DNA from: Lactuca virosa
Lineage: Eukaryota; Streptophyta; Magnoliopsida; Asterales; Asteraceae
Assembly (NCBI GenBank): GCA_928212115.1
Contig: CAKMRJ010005523.1
Location: 107,671,681 to 107,735,680 of the forward strand
Length of the DNA stretch: 64,000 bases
Direction of reading: 5' to 3'
A program made the position numbers and the translations under genes. Shown piece by piece: positions 10,390-20,943 of the stretch; positions within the stretch are counted from its first letter, which is position 1; each line of letters begins with the position of its first letter. The notes under the pieces were generated by a model, which saw only the letters and a list, made by a program, of their open reading frames with translations, did no database searches and was not told where the DNA came from.

Positions 10390-11812
10390 TCACTTGTTGA
10401 GTTTCAGAAACCTGATCAGCAACCACCAAAATTTTCTCACTTCATCCAGCCAAGTGATCCTTCTTGTGATTTCGAATTTTACTTCATCAGTCGTGTGCTT
10501 CGACCTCTGTACCGAATTCAGGGTGACTTCCAGTTGATTGCGGGTTAGACGGTGCATAGCTGTGACGGGGATGAAGAACTTAACGTTGCTGTTGACTCTT
10601 TTGAACACAACTCCCAGTTCTGGAAAGTTGGTTGCACCTAAGGATCGATCTTGATATCCTTCAGTAAAGACAGGTGCGGGTTCAAGTGCAGGAAGGTTGA
10701 ATTTTTGAACTAGGGCTGGATGGATATCAACATCTATCTTGGAAAAATCACATACTTCGGATCTCAGGTACTCACAAGCTTTTTCAAACGCAATCTTAAT
10801 TTTGGGATGTTTCTCCGACTTGAGCTGAAACACCCTAGCAATTAAGAATACCTCTTCCGGATTCATATAGGGAAATCAGCTTGAGTTCTGATATAATCAC
10901 TGCCTCTTCGTGTTAGAGTATACTGGATGAACTCTGACTTCATGAATTTCCTGATTTTGTAGTTCTTGACTCCGGAAGGTCTATCGTTGGACCATATGTT
11001 CTCAAATACTGGCCCGTGCTTGACATGAAACTTGCTTAACCTTTCAAACTCAAGTGGAAGCCTCTTGTCATCTGGGAGACTACAGTCAAAGGGTTCAAAG
11101 ACCGTGAAGAATTTAACATTTGGTGAGATGGGAATGTCCCAGTAACCATCTTTAGGAGGTTCGGCATATGTCAAGACTGGCCTGTGGTCTTCATCGAGTA
11201 ATCTTCTTGTAGGATTGACCTAGGAGTTAATCAGAGATTCATCCATAGTTGTATCATAGCCATGGTCTCTCCAAATTTGTTCGGCAAATTTCGCAGCTCG
11301 CCAGTCCTTTTTCCTTTGAATGGTTGTAGGAGAGTCATTGGAGTGTTCGGATGACATGTCTGGCCCCAGATTCTTGAAGTGAGGAGGGGTTTCTTGACGA
11401 GGTGGAGATTGCTGCGGAGAAAGAGGATGTTGTTGAGGAGACTGGTGAGATTGCACCGGAGTGGGAAGTTTCACTTGGTCTGAAGTTAAAATTAGGGAGG
11501 ACTGATGAGTTTCAATCCTTGGCTGATCATATGCAAGGTGAGATGGACCGTAGTTTGGTATGGGGATTGCTGTATGAGATTGATGGAGCTGCGGATTGGA
11601 ATGTTCACTTCCCCCTTTTGAGGAAGTAACTTGTTGCTCCTCAAACCATTGTCTGAGGCCATCAATCTTGGAAAAGTCATTGTTGAATTGAGATTTGAGA
11701 AGATTAGAAGGTTGTTGATTATCCGGGATCTTGGTGTTGAACAGAAGCTGATGGATGTCTTTGGTGAGCTTCAGTAGTTCTTGACCATGGAAGCTTGCGG
11801 TCAGGGAGCATC
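10390..11812 (-). pseudogene. ORF3 of the giant copia element, C-terminal part
   Basis: Three minus-strand frames (11812-11220, 11174-10863, 10866-10390) form the end of the protein started at 36006. The first has glutamine, proline and serine-rich linker text (SPQQHPLSPQQSPP). The others have a compact domain with PKDGYWDIPISPNVKFFTVF, FHVKHGPVFENIWS, and a final basic, tryptophan-rich segment. No enzymatic motif is visible. It lies between RNase H and the 3' LTR, where some plant copia lineages carry an extra ORF often called env-like. I see no clear signal peptide or membrane anchor. It is broken by frame changes and by the gypsy insertion at 11813. Confidence 0.65.
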
Positions 11813-12086
11813 TGTAACGACGTGAATTTTTCAAAACAATTTTTCATTTTTAAAACATAATTTCATTGATAAGATATCATAAGAATCCATTGTATCACAT
11901 GTCATCATAATAAAACAAATCCCAAGATCTCTAATACATAAATCCCATCAGTGTGTACAGATCGTGCCGGCGCCTTCCTGCGATCCTCGCTAGTACCTGA
12001 AACACATAACACAACAACTGTAAGCATAAATGCTTAGTGAGTTCCCCAAAATACCACATACGCACATACGCCACTCAAGGCTATAA

Positions 12087-12303
12087 GACCTTCCGGTCAC
12101 TGTGTCTTAGAGGACTTCCGTCCTACAACCCTGGTAGACCTTCCGGTCCTACCCGTAATGACCTTCCGGTCCATATCATCATGACCTTCCGGTCCACATC
12201 ATAATGACCTTCCGATCCTTCTCATTCATAACATACATAACACATACATATCATATAACAACATACATCACAAACATCTCATACCATATAAGACCTTCTG
12301 GTC
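12087..12303 (-). repeat. GACC-TTCC-GGTC hairpin repeats in the LTR
   Basis: GACCTTCCGGTC or one-mismatch forms start at 12087, 12137, 12160, 12183, 12206 and 12292. The middle four have an exact 23-bp period. Each unit is a 4-bp-stem inverted repeat with loop TTCC. The other LTR has the same series from 31999. Confidence 0.7.
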
Positions 12304-12496
12304 ACACGTAGGTACCATCCCAGGTACAGTGAGAAGACTCACCTCGTACGAAGTCGAATAAACTCTTGTGCTTGACGTCCCGACCTAGCCTCCTCCTATC
12401 ATTCGAATAACATTCTTGATCAATATCCTCTCATAGTCTCATCTCTAAAGATTGGGTAGAAGGCCGTTCTACCCCTCCCTGAACTCTCCTGAATCA

Positions 12497-12716
12497 GCTT
12501 GACCAAAACCCTAAGGTCAACTGAAGTCAACGGTCAAACTTTGACCCGACTCATCGAGTGCACATGGGCGACTTGGCGAGTCCATGCGGGTCCTTTGAAT
12601 CCTTCTAGCCTCACTTGGCAGGTCGAGTCATCCCTTCACTCGATGGGTTTCTCCTGTCATGAATCGCGGGGCAACAACGACTCGACTCGTCGAGTCCACT
12701 TATGAACTCGGCGAGT
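12497..12716 (-). promoter_or_regulatory. Palindrome cluster II and TTGAC cluster of the 3' LTR
   Basis: ACTCGTCGAGT (12685-12695), ACTCGGCGAGT (12706-12716) and ACTCATCGAGT (12549-12559) are present, with decayed copies between. GTCAA pentamers (sense TTGAC) lie at about 12515-12540. In the sense direction the order is palindromes then TTGAC, as in the solo LTR. Confidence 0.45.
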
Positions 12717-13210
12717 AGCGTCCATGGCAACACTCAAATGACCTTCTGAGGTCAGATCCGCTTCTCTAGCCTATAGATCTGACCTTTCCATACCCACTAA
12801 TCACGTAAAGGTGAAACCTTTACACTCATGCAACACATATATGGTTCCTTTTGAAGAAATCGCCTCAAAAATGGCAACCTAAGTTCATTCCTTCCATAAC
12901 ACTTCATAAAGCAAGATGGATAATGCTCTCTGGACCTCTATGGGTCCAGATCTGAAGTCTAACACATAAAGAGACCATAAACTCATCAATACAAGCCATA
13001 AAAAGGGTATAGAAAACCCTAGATTCATAGATCCATGCTTGAAAACCATGGATTAGCAATCCTCTTGACCTCCTCTAGCTGGAAACACCTTCTTCTTTGC
13101 AAAACAACACCAAAAAGGATTAAAATGGCTTGCTCTCACACACAACCCGCCCAAGCTCTCTAGGGTTTTTCTCTCTGGACTGGTAGCCGCAAATGAGGGC
13201 TATAAGGACC

Positions 13211-13358
13211 CTTAAATAGGGCACAAGCCCAAATATTTAGGGTTTCTGTCCGTAGCGCGGACTCGTCGAGTCCACCCATCGACTCGTCGAGTCCCTTCAT
13301 TAATCCAGTCAGCTAATCGTGATCCTACTCGACGAGTGTAGGCGTCAACTCGTCGAGT
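13211..13358 (-). promoter_or_regulatory. TATA-like box and palindrome cluster I of the 3' LTR
   Basis: The sense-strand TATA-like CTATTTAAG is at 13219-13211. Upstream (higher coordinates) are four exact palindromes: ACTCGTCGAGT at 13261-13271, 13282-13292 and 13348-13358, and ACTCGACGAGT at 13327-13337. Confidence 0.55.
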
Positions 13359-13419
13359 CCCTCCTCATAATTCAAAAAGAAATACTCAAATTGTCATGCC
13401 TGGAAATCCGGATGTTACA

Positions 13420-14638
13420 ATTCTCCCCCACTTGAAATAGATTTCGCCCTCGAAATCGCTCCTCAACCACATACATAGAAACCAAACACTCGAAAAGCAC
13501 CACTGAGAGGTTCTCACACCAAAACGATATCTTTCTCCATGAATACCTTGATCCGACCAGGAACTCCAAATTTGGAACAAAATCGGCCCCTCTGTCGCTA
13601 AAATACCCCTTTCTGACTTTCCCAGAATCGGGAAACTCTAGTGGCCTGGCCCGCCGCCAGACCGCCCACTCACGCTATCACCATGATATTCGCTCTTCGA
13701 ACATCAAACCCTGATTACTCACTGCTCCTCTGATTCTCACAAGACAAAATCCGACAATCGGCTACCGATCACTCATACCAACATACCAAAACAGTCTGAA
13801 TCATGCCCCAAGGAATGAAAGGGTTTACATCCCACCAGGGCTCATCCATTGAACTACTATCAGAATCCATCCGAACAATAAACTTTCAACATCCTGTTCT
13901 TTGACACAAGAGAATCATGCTCGCTCAGAAGTCCTCATACATCTAAAATCATAAGCCTCAGCTGCATCCCTCGTATCCCTTTTTAACACTGAGTACCAGG
14001 TCTGATCTCGACCCAACAGTTGAACTTCCAGGGTCATCCGTTGCATTATCCCAACCGTCTCCATGGTTTCCTTCTTACTATAACCACATCGGCCCAATAT
14101 GACACATAAGTAACGAAGTTCGCTTAACCGTAAGTGAATGCTACCTTCCCAACTGGAGATCGACTCAACCCCGACCTCTGTCATCTGTTACTCATCGTTC
14201 CATGCAACTTGCGGTACCTCCCGTACCCGAGTAGTGACCCACACAGGTCTAAGGCATCAGATAATAAACAATACTCCTCAACATGGAATGCACCTCAGAA
14301 TCCAGAATCTCATCTCGCCTATCCAACGCACCACTAGAGCCAAGCTCAACTCGAGAGTTTGGTCCGACCCAGAGTTGGAACCACTCGTCCCAACAAAGCA
14401 CTCAACTCAGAACTCATTTCCCGCAACCCATGCGTACCTCACTTATCCCATTCTTTCAGATTGCGATGACCACGCCTTACTCAGAACATAATGACTCCCT
14501 ATCATTGAGGAGACCCCGGTCTCGCCCCTGGTCCGACCACCAGGTTCCCAAAAACTCATAAATTAGGGCCACCCCATGCCTAAAACTCTTATGCGCCATG
14601 CTCTGATCAAATAGTACTTTATCATGACAACTTCTCGT
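13420..14638 (-). other. Interior of the gypsy derivative, 3' part, no coding domain seen
   Basis: After the polypurine tract the sequence is C-rich on the plus strand. It has only short overlapping ORFs (for example 14134-14561 in three frames) with no domain I recognise. I see no tandem repeat in it. Confidence 0.55.
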
Positions 14639-15088
14639 TGACTAGTGTGTACTACATCTTCCCGTAGCATCACATCAACCTCTCACTGACTGGTGAGTAC
14701 TACGGCTTCCTGTAGCATCACAACAACGTCTGACTAGTGAGTACTACGGATTCCCGTAGTATCACAACAACCTCTGACTAGTGAGTACTACGGCTTCCCG
14801 TAGCATCACAACAACCTATGACTAGTGAGTACTACGACTTCCCGTAGCATCACAACAACCTCTGACTAGTGAGTACTACGTCTTCCCGTAGCATCACAAC
14901 AACCTCTGACTAGTGAGTACTACGACTTCCCGTAGCATCACAACAACCTCTGACTAGTGAGTACTACGGCTTCCCGTAGCATCACAACAACCTCTGACTA
15001 GTGAGTACTACGGCTTCCCGTAGCATCACAACAACCTCTGACTAGTGAGTACTACGGCTTCCCGTAGCATCACAACAACCTCTGACTA
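14639..15088. repeat. 44-bp tandem array A, left block
   Basis: Units start TGACTAGTGAGTACTACGG at 14687, 14731, 14775, 14819, 14863, 14907, 14951, 14995 and 15039, exactly 44 bp apart. A diverged unit is at 14639, and an interrupted one starts at 15083. Each unit contains the inverted repeat CTACGG-CTTC-CCGTAG (6-bp stem, 4-nt loop). The array is split by the gag-only element and continues at 20944. Confidence 0.92.
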
Positions 15089-15575
15089 TGTAAGTCCCTA
15101 ATCTGCTTGTGTACCAATCAGATCCGTTTGATGGTGCGGAAATCCCAATCAAACGGATGATGCCAGATCAAATAGAAGAGAAGGAGAAGAAGAATATGAT
15201 GAATCTTGTATCTATTGATATGAATGAAGATCCGGATACAAGATTCACACACACTAACACACACTCTCTTTTCTCTCTTTGTAGAACACCTTCAAATGCA
15301 CACACTTAAGCTCCTCAATTATATGTGTTCATCACTCTACTCCTCACCCCTTACACCTATATTTATACATAAGAAACATGGGCTTGGTGAACATGGGCTG
15401 TGAATGGGTTTACGGTCGTAAATAGGTTTACGGCCGTAAACACCCATTCGGCCGTAAACAGGGTTTACGGTCGTAAACCTGTTTACGGCCGTAAACACTA
15501 AGCTGTTTACGGTCCTAAACATAAAATTACATTTTCCTAGAAAAGCAAAGTATAAACCATATTTTTGACCCAACA
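15089..15575 (-). mobile_element. 3' LTR of the gag-only element
   Basis: It starts TGTAAGTCCC, where the other LTR has TGTTAGTCCC, and ends GACCCAACA. The adjoining interior AATCTCCCACTTGG (15575-15588) reads on the sense strand as a purine tract, AAGTGGGAGAT. Confidence 0.9.
15358..15519 (-). promoter_or_regulatory. TATA box and GTTTACGGCCGTAAAC palindromes of the gag-only LTR
   Basis: The sense TATAAATATA is at 15367-15358. Upstream are five palindromes of the form TTTACGGYCGTAAA: 15409-15422, 15427-15440, 15463-15478, 15481-15496 and a weaker one at 15504-15519. There is also a half-copy near 15446. The same series is at about 20776-20886 in the 5' LTR. Confidence 0.6.
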
Positions 15576-17894
15576 ATCTCCCACTTGGTTTATAGCTTTC
15601 TTTTCTTTTCTTAAATGACCCAACAAGCTCCCCCTTAAAAAGTAGCTGGCTTTTCTTGTCAATCTTCATTGGGAGCTTGGCTTCAGCTTTTATCTTTGAT
15701 GACTTCACAGCTTCAAGATGAACTTGATGAATCTTCAATAAATGACTTCATCTTGAGCAGTTGGGCATTTCTTCAGAATTTGACATTTAACGCACATTGG
15801 GTGAGGAGGCTTGATGTACTGATTCTTGAAAGATAGCGCTTTCAGCTTGAGAATCTTCAGAGAGAACTAATCTTCTGGATCACTTCAGCAGGTTCAAGAT
15901 AGCAGCAAATTGATTGAGGAGGCTTCAATGCAATCTGTCAGATAATCTTCAATTGCTTGACCTTGGTACTAGGGTTGAAAGATTGAATGTCGAAAGAATA
16001 ATCTTCATTTCTTGCTCCTTCGAATGAGAATTCTTCGATGATCACGGATGAAGCCTTGGCTCAGAAATCTTCAACACAAACTCCATGAGTTTCATCTTTA
16101 CCTGAATTCACTATTCAAGACAAAACAAAACTAAAAGAAAAATTTAGCACACAATATTTTTGGATTTTTTTTATATTTTCTGAAAAAAGAAATAAAACAG
16201 AAATAACACTATTTTTGGATTTTTTTTTAATTTTTTAATTTTTGTTTGGTTTTTTTTTTTTAAATTTTAATTCTCCCCTAATATTTAAATTAGAAGAAAC
16301 TATGAACAAATTTAACAAAAATAAAATGATATCTAACTTTAAGAGTGATTTGGGATCAAAGTTTTTAGACATCCTTTATCCGTTTATCAGTACCTCTCCC
16401 TTCATGAATAGATCTGGTCAATCGCCGGTATTGTGTTCCACTTAAACACGAGAGATTGTGACAAAATTAGGACATACTATAAGTGACAAGACAATGTGAT
16501 CCTAAGTTCCTAGATAATATTCCTTATGGACCATTCAGCTGACGACGACCAAAGATATTGTTGTCCACCTAAATTGAGCAGCGAGATCTACAGACAACCT
16601 AGTGATTGTTCAATTTTAAATGTACTAGAACATGTTTCCCGCTTCCTAACATACCCCAATAATCAGGAACTTCCAAAGTACTCCTTACTTTAGGTGAGTA
16701 GACAATTATTATGAGAGAAGTCAGATTTAGAATGCATATGCTATACACCCTGGTCGGATCTCTTCCAATCTCGCAGAGGGTGAAACATATGACTAACCAG
16801 ATTTATAGGGATTGAGAAGTAGAATGGTGCATATACTGTGTACCAGGTCGGATTGTGAGTCACGCAAAGGACATAGTATATGGCTAACAGATAGAAAGAA
16901 TTGCATAGATAGAAGATGCATAGAAATAGAGTTGCATATGTTGCAGTCCAGGTCGGATGTATTTCAATCACGCAGAGGAGGCAACATATGAATAACAGAA
17001 AGAAAGCAAGAGAATAATTTCCTACAGACCTACTTTATCGGAATTCCCCAGTCGCCCCATCAATACCGGAATTAAGGACAAAGTCCGTACATCGAGGAAG
17101 AGTTAAACCACAGTTCTAGATACGGATAACTTTAATGTGACCGGTGGATTATCATGTATATCTCCCTGCTCAACCTATCTGAGCATCGTATTGTCAGGTT
17201 AAATGGATCTATCTAGGTCAAGATTTTTCAAGTCTCTAGATTCCTTAAGTTCATTAATGCCTAGTCAAGTCCATTTTAATCTCTCGTGCCTACCAGCGCA
17301 TCGAACACAGAGCCTAGACAATTCAGATTCTGTCCCTTACACAGATTCAGATTGCCTGTTATCACTTGATAATATCACTTCCCAAAACATCTCCCTCAAG
17401 CACATTTGATTAACACCATATTTTTGATTTTCTGATTTTCTAATGTTTTTGGATTTTTTTAAACTTTTCTAATTTTTGTTTTGTTTTTATTTCTCCCCCT
17501 AAATTTGTGCATAGGAGAGAAACGAAAGTAAATGCGCAAATTTAAACTATCCTAAAACAAAAATTTGTCTTTGAAGCAAATCAGCTTAAGAGAAACTCAG
17601 GAGTATAGAGAAGAAAACTCAAACCGTAAGTCACCGATTGAATTTTCATCCAGAAGGTCTGAGAACAGCACGCGTAATCTCAGAACAGATCCGAAAATTC
17701 TTCATGTCATTAAGCACTAACCCCGTTTGTGATCTCTTCCTTTCTTCCTTTCCCGAAAAGGACACATAGTCCCAAACAATGTTTTGAGTGTTGTACAGTT
17801 GAGAGATGTCTCCTATCATGTGCCAGGAACAACCACTACCAACAAACCGAAGTCTGATGATATGCCTCCATAGCTGCTCCGACACAGAGCGGGA
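15576..17894 (-). other. 3' interior of the gag-only element, no ORF
   Basis: After the gag stop the sense strand runs about 2.3 kb to the purine tract with no pol domain. A region at 15600-16100 is rich in CTTCA and TGAAG words. T-runs occur at 16155-16265 and 17420-17500. I see nothing else that I can name. Confidence 0.6.
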
Positions 17895-19611
17895 TCAATT
17901 GGTCTTTGGAACCCAGTCCATTTTGAAACTGGGTCGACCTTTGTCATCCTTGCACGGTACTCTCTCCCATGACATATCCTGTTTATCACAAACAGAAGAT
18001 GAAGAAATATTATAGTCACTAGTTGATTTGGGAGAGTGAGCCTTTGGAACCCATTTGTAGTTGGGTTTAACCCATTTCTTTTTCGATCTGATGGGTCGCT
18101 CGGTACTTGATTTTGAACTTGATGTCGGCCGCTGAGATGACTTTGATTTTGGCTTCACGGGAGCATCTCTTGGATTTGGCTTCTTGGCCGGCATTTCCTT
18201 CTTGACTTTGGGATTTTGATTCTTGTCCTTTGGAGTTTGATTCTTGCTCTTCTGCGCATTCCAGTCATCATTGTCTGAACGTGACCTTGAGGGGTTTCTT
18301 TTGGAATATCTCCCTCTTGGCTCGTTTTGCCATCCATGTGCGTAGTAGGGAACGTATGCGCGATTTGGACAGTTTCGGGCAATGTGACCAGGTGTTCCAC
18401 AGTGAAAACAAGTCTTTTTCTTCACTGGGAAATTGTTTCTTCCTGCCCCTGGTGGCGTGTCTTTGCCTTGTCTCTTGCTTTTCCCACACGCACAGTTGCA
18501 ACATGCATTTTGTTTAACTTGATTTGGTGGCCTGTACTTCTCAACAACAGGTTCATCAGAAGCAACTGAGTTCGAAGCAACAGATTCAGAGCTCAAGGAG
18601 ATGTTGGTTTGTTCAATGGTTTTCTCCTTGTTCTCATCTTCTGCTACTTTACTATTAGACACACTCTCTTCAGCTGCTTGCTTGGATTGATTTAAGGATT
18701 GATCTGCAGGGGAAGTAGAAACGTTAGCATTTTTAACATTAATAAATCCTCCTAAAACAAAACCAGATGGCTTGCCATAAACCATGAATGGTTCGTTGGC
18801 AATCTCCTCTTTAGACAAAGGTTGATACTGATATGTATGATTAAAAGGAGGAGGTACATTATCGTATCCTAAACCCTTTGACTGATTATGTTTAAATTGC
18901 ATGCAATGGTCTATCATGTTGGCAACTACTTCGCTTGATACATCAAACTTTTTAAAATCAAAATTTGCAGTTTCAAATTGCCCTTTTAATGTATCAAGCT
19001 CAATAATTAACTCAGCATTCTGTCTCTTGATATAATCATAATGTTCACATTTTTCACTGTAGTCTTGCTGAATTCTCTTAAAGTCCTTTATTTGTGTTTC
19101 AAATTCAGCCTTCAGGGGTTTCTGTCCTTTCCTGAGTTGATATCCTTCATATCTCAGGTCCTCAACTTCTCTTTTTAATATATCAATTTGTTCCCGAAGA
19201 AATTTAATCGTATCTTCACTAGATAGTGTACATGAAACTTCAATTGATTGAGAACATGAAACTTCATTGACCGGAAGGTTTGCGGAACTCCTTGTTTTTC
19301 GACAATTCAAAGCGTCAAGTTCTTCAATTATATCAGCAAGACTAAGACGATTGAGATCTTTTGTCTTTCTTGATGTCAGCCACATTCATATCCCACGATT
19401 TCGGAAGTGCATTCAGCAACTTTTTGTTTATCTCAGATTTAGTCAAGAAGATCCCAGCTATATTTATCTCAGTAGTAAGTGTAGTAAATCGCTGCAACTG
19501 AGCTTCCAGGGTTTCTCCAGGGATATAATCGAACATGTTGAAATTTTGTCTTAACATATCCTGACGACTCTCTTTCATGTCTTCAATTCCCTTGTAGACC
19601 TCAAAAACCAT
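17895..19611 (-). pseudogene. gag of the gag-only element, one frameshift
   Basis: The N-terminal part (19611-19342) has the UBN2-type Gag fold text MLRQNFNMFDYIPGE, EAQLQRFTTLTTEIN and KLLNALPKSWDMNV. A frameshift near 19375 moves the reading to a 496-residue frame ending at 17895. That frame has a predicted coiled coil (about residues 58-150), a serine and acid-rich linker, a zinc knuckle CFHCGTPGHIARNC (CX2CX4HX4C) near residue 330, and a long lysine, serine and proline-rich tail. It would form the particle and bind RNA. The frame is otherwise open for nearly 1.5 kb, which suggests recent activity or selection. No protease follows. Confidence 0.85.
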
Positions 19612-19863
19612 TAAAAGTCAAATTTAAAGAGTCAAGCTTAAAAGTCAAACTTAAATTAAAAAATGTCCTTTGACTATAAACCTCAAAAGTCAACCTTAAA
19701 AGTCAACTTTAAAAAGTCAAACTCAAAAGTCAAACTTAAAAGTCAAACCGAAAAGCTAAATTTGAAAATTTAAAAGTTAAATGAGAAAGTCAAAGTTTAA
19801 AGTCAAAGGTCAAGTTTTAAAAGTCAAGGTCAAAATTTTAAGTAAAAAGTCAAAAATAAAAGT
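19612..19863 (-). promoter_or_regulatory. Array of TTGAC (W-box core) motifs in the gag-only leader
   Basis: The plus strand reads as repeated AAAAGTCAAAC. GTCAA occurs 14 times in about 250 bp, giving 14 TTGAC on the sense strand just upstream of gag, plus one TTGAC on the plus strand. It may be a simple-sequence expansion; regulation is not shown. Confidence 0.5.
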
Positions 19864-20003
19864 TAAAAATTAAAAACTAAAATTTTTGGTTGAAAAAGGA
19901 ATTTTAAAATAAAAGATTTTGAATTTTTGGGGTTAAAAGTGACAAAAATTCGAAACTGGATGCGACAGGGAGTGGTTTTGAATAAAAATCGGAAGGATTG
20001 TAA

Positions 20004-20082
20004 CAAGGTGATTGGTAGATCAACTGGTAAGGCGCTGATGTTGATGAATCAGAGGTCCCGAGTTCTAACCCCGGCACCTCCA
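20004..20082 (+). tRNA. tRNA-like sequence (pseudo-tRNA), antisense in the gag-only leader
   Basis: A 79-nt stretch has most tRNA parts in order. The acceptor strands CAAGGTG (20004-20010) and CACCTCC (20075-20081) pair at five of seven positions. A box A-like TAGATCAACTGG lies at 20016-20027. The anticodon stem is CTGAT/ATCAG (20035-20039 and 20048-20052) with an 8-nt loop containing TTGATGA. The variable loop is AGGTC. The T arm is CCGAG-TTCTAAC-CCCGG (20058-20074). The 8-nt loop, mismatches and weak D stem argue against a working tRNA. It could be a captured tRNA or the head of a SINE. Confidence 0.4.
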
Positions 20083-20463
20083 AATCCGCTTTCTATTTTT
20101 ATTGAAGCGCTGATGCGAAGCTTGCTGCTGCTGAGCCGAGCCGTCCTTCAAGCCGTTCACCGAGCCGAATTTCGAGCCGAGGCCGCAAACTCCGGCGACC
20201 GTAAACACGTTTACGGCCGTAAACTCCGGACGTAAACCCTTCAAAGACCGTAAACACAGCTTCAGATCGCGAAAAAAACAACGTTTTTCACCATTTTTGC
20301 TCCAAAACTCAATTCAAAACTCGTTTTTATGAAAAACACGAAGAACAAACCCCCCCTAATTTTTAGAGATCTATCTAAAAACGCAGGAATCTTTTGAAAA
20401 TAAGATCAAATAAGCTCCAGATCTGACAAAATTGACTGATACAATCCAAGCTCTGATACTAAT
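20083..20463 (-). other. Leader of the gag-only element with primer binding site
   Basis: The antisense primer site AGCTCTGATACTAA is at 20449-20462. It corresponds to TTAGTATCAGAGCT, one base different from the usual TTGGTATCAGAGC. More TTTACGGCCGTAAA-type motifs lie at 20196-20255. No ORF is supported. Confidence 0.65.
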
Positions 20464-20943
20464 TGTTAGTCCCTAATCTGCTTGTGTATCAATCAGATCC
20501 GTTTGATGGTGCGGAATCCCAATCAAACGGATGATGTCAGATCAAATAGAAGAGAAGGAGAAGAAGAAGATGATGAATCTTGTATGTATTGATATGAATG
20601 AAGATCCGGATACAAGATTCGCACAGACTAACACACACTTGTTCTTCTCTCTATCTAGAACACCTTCAAATGCACACACTTAAGCTCCTGTAGTGTTCAT
20701 CAATCTATTCCTCACCCCTTACACCTATATTTATACATAAGAAACATGGGCTTGGTGAACATGGGCCGTGAATGGGTTTACGGTCGTAAATGGGTTTACG
20801 GCCGTAAACACCCATTGGGCCGTAAACAGGGTTTACGGTCGTAAACCTGTTTACGGCCGTAAACACTGAGCTGTTTACGGTCCTAGACATAAAATTACAT
20901 TTTCCTAAAAAAGCAAAGTATAAACCATATTTTTGACCCAAAA
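20464..20943 (-). mobile_element. 5' LTR of the gag-only element
   Basis: It starts TGTTAGTCCC and ends GACCCAAAA, where the 3' LTR has GACCCAACA, so its outer terminus is mutated. It is followed at once by the target duplication GACTA and the array unit it interrupted. TATA (sense TATAAATATA) and the TTTACGG palindromes repeat those of the other LTR. Confidence 0.9.

Larger units (their letters stand above)
11813..13419 (-). mobile_element. 3' LTR of the gypsy derivative
   Basis: This 1,607-bp LTR aligns with 31725-33363. The main length difference is a segment near 32926-32985, present only in the right copy. It contains the hairpin repeat, TTGAC cluster, two palindrome clusters and TATA-like box listed below. 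The purine tract AAGTGGGGGAGAAT (sense) abuts its inner end at 13420-13433. Confidence 0.92.
15089..20943 (-). mobile_element. Gag-only LTR retrotransposon (TR-GAG-like), non-autonomous
   Basis: LTRs at 15089-15575 (487 bp) and 20464-20943 (480 bp) bound 4.9 kb of interior. The perfect target duplication GACTA (15084-15088 and 20944-20948) flanks it. On the minus strand the order is LTR, variant tRNA-Met primer site, leader, one gag gene, about 2 kb without ORFs, purine tract, LTR. No protease, integrase, RT or RNase H motif is present. Non-autonomous elements with only gag are known in plants as TR-GAG. It is inserted inside one unit of the 44-bp array. Confidence 0.88.

Noticed and set aside
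14134..14561. Three overlapping plus-strand ORFs of 67-117 codons
   Set aside because: They overlap in three frames, have no domain and lie in a non-autonomous gypsy interior; chance in C-rich sequence.
18230..18569. Three plus/minus ORFs within the gag-only gag
   Set aside because: They are shadows of the 496-residue minus-strand gag frame, with no domain of their own.
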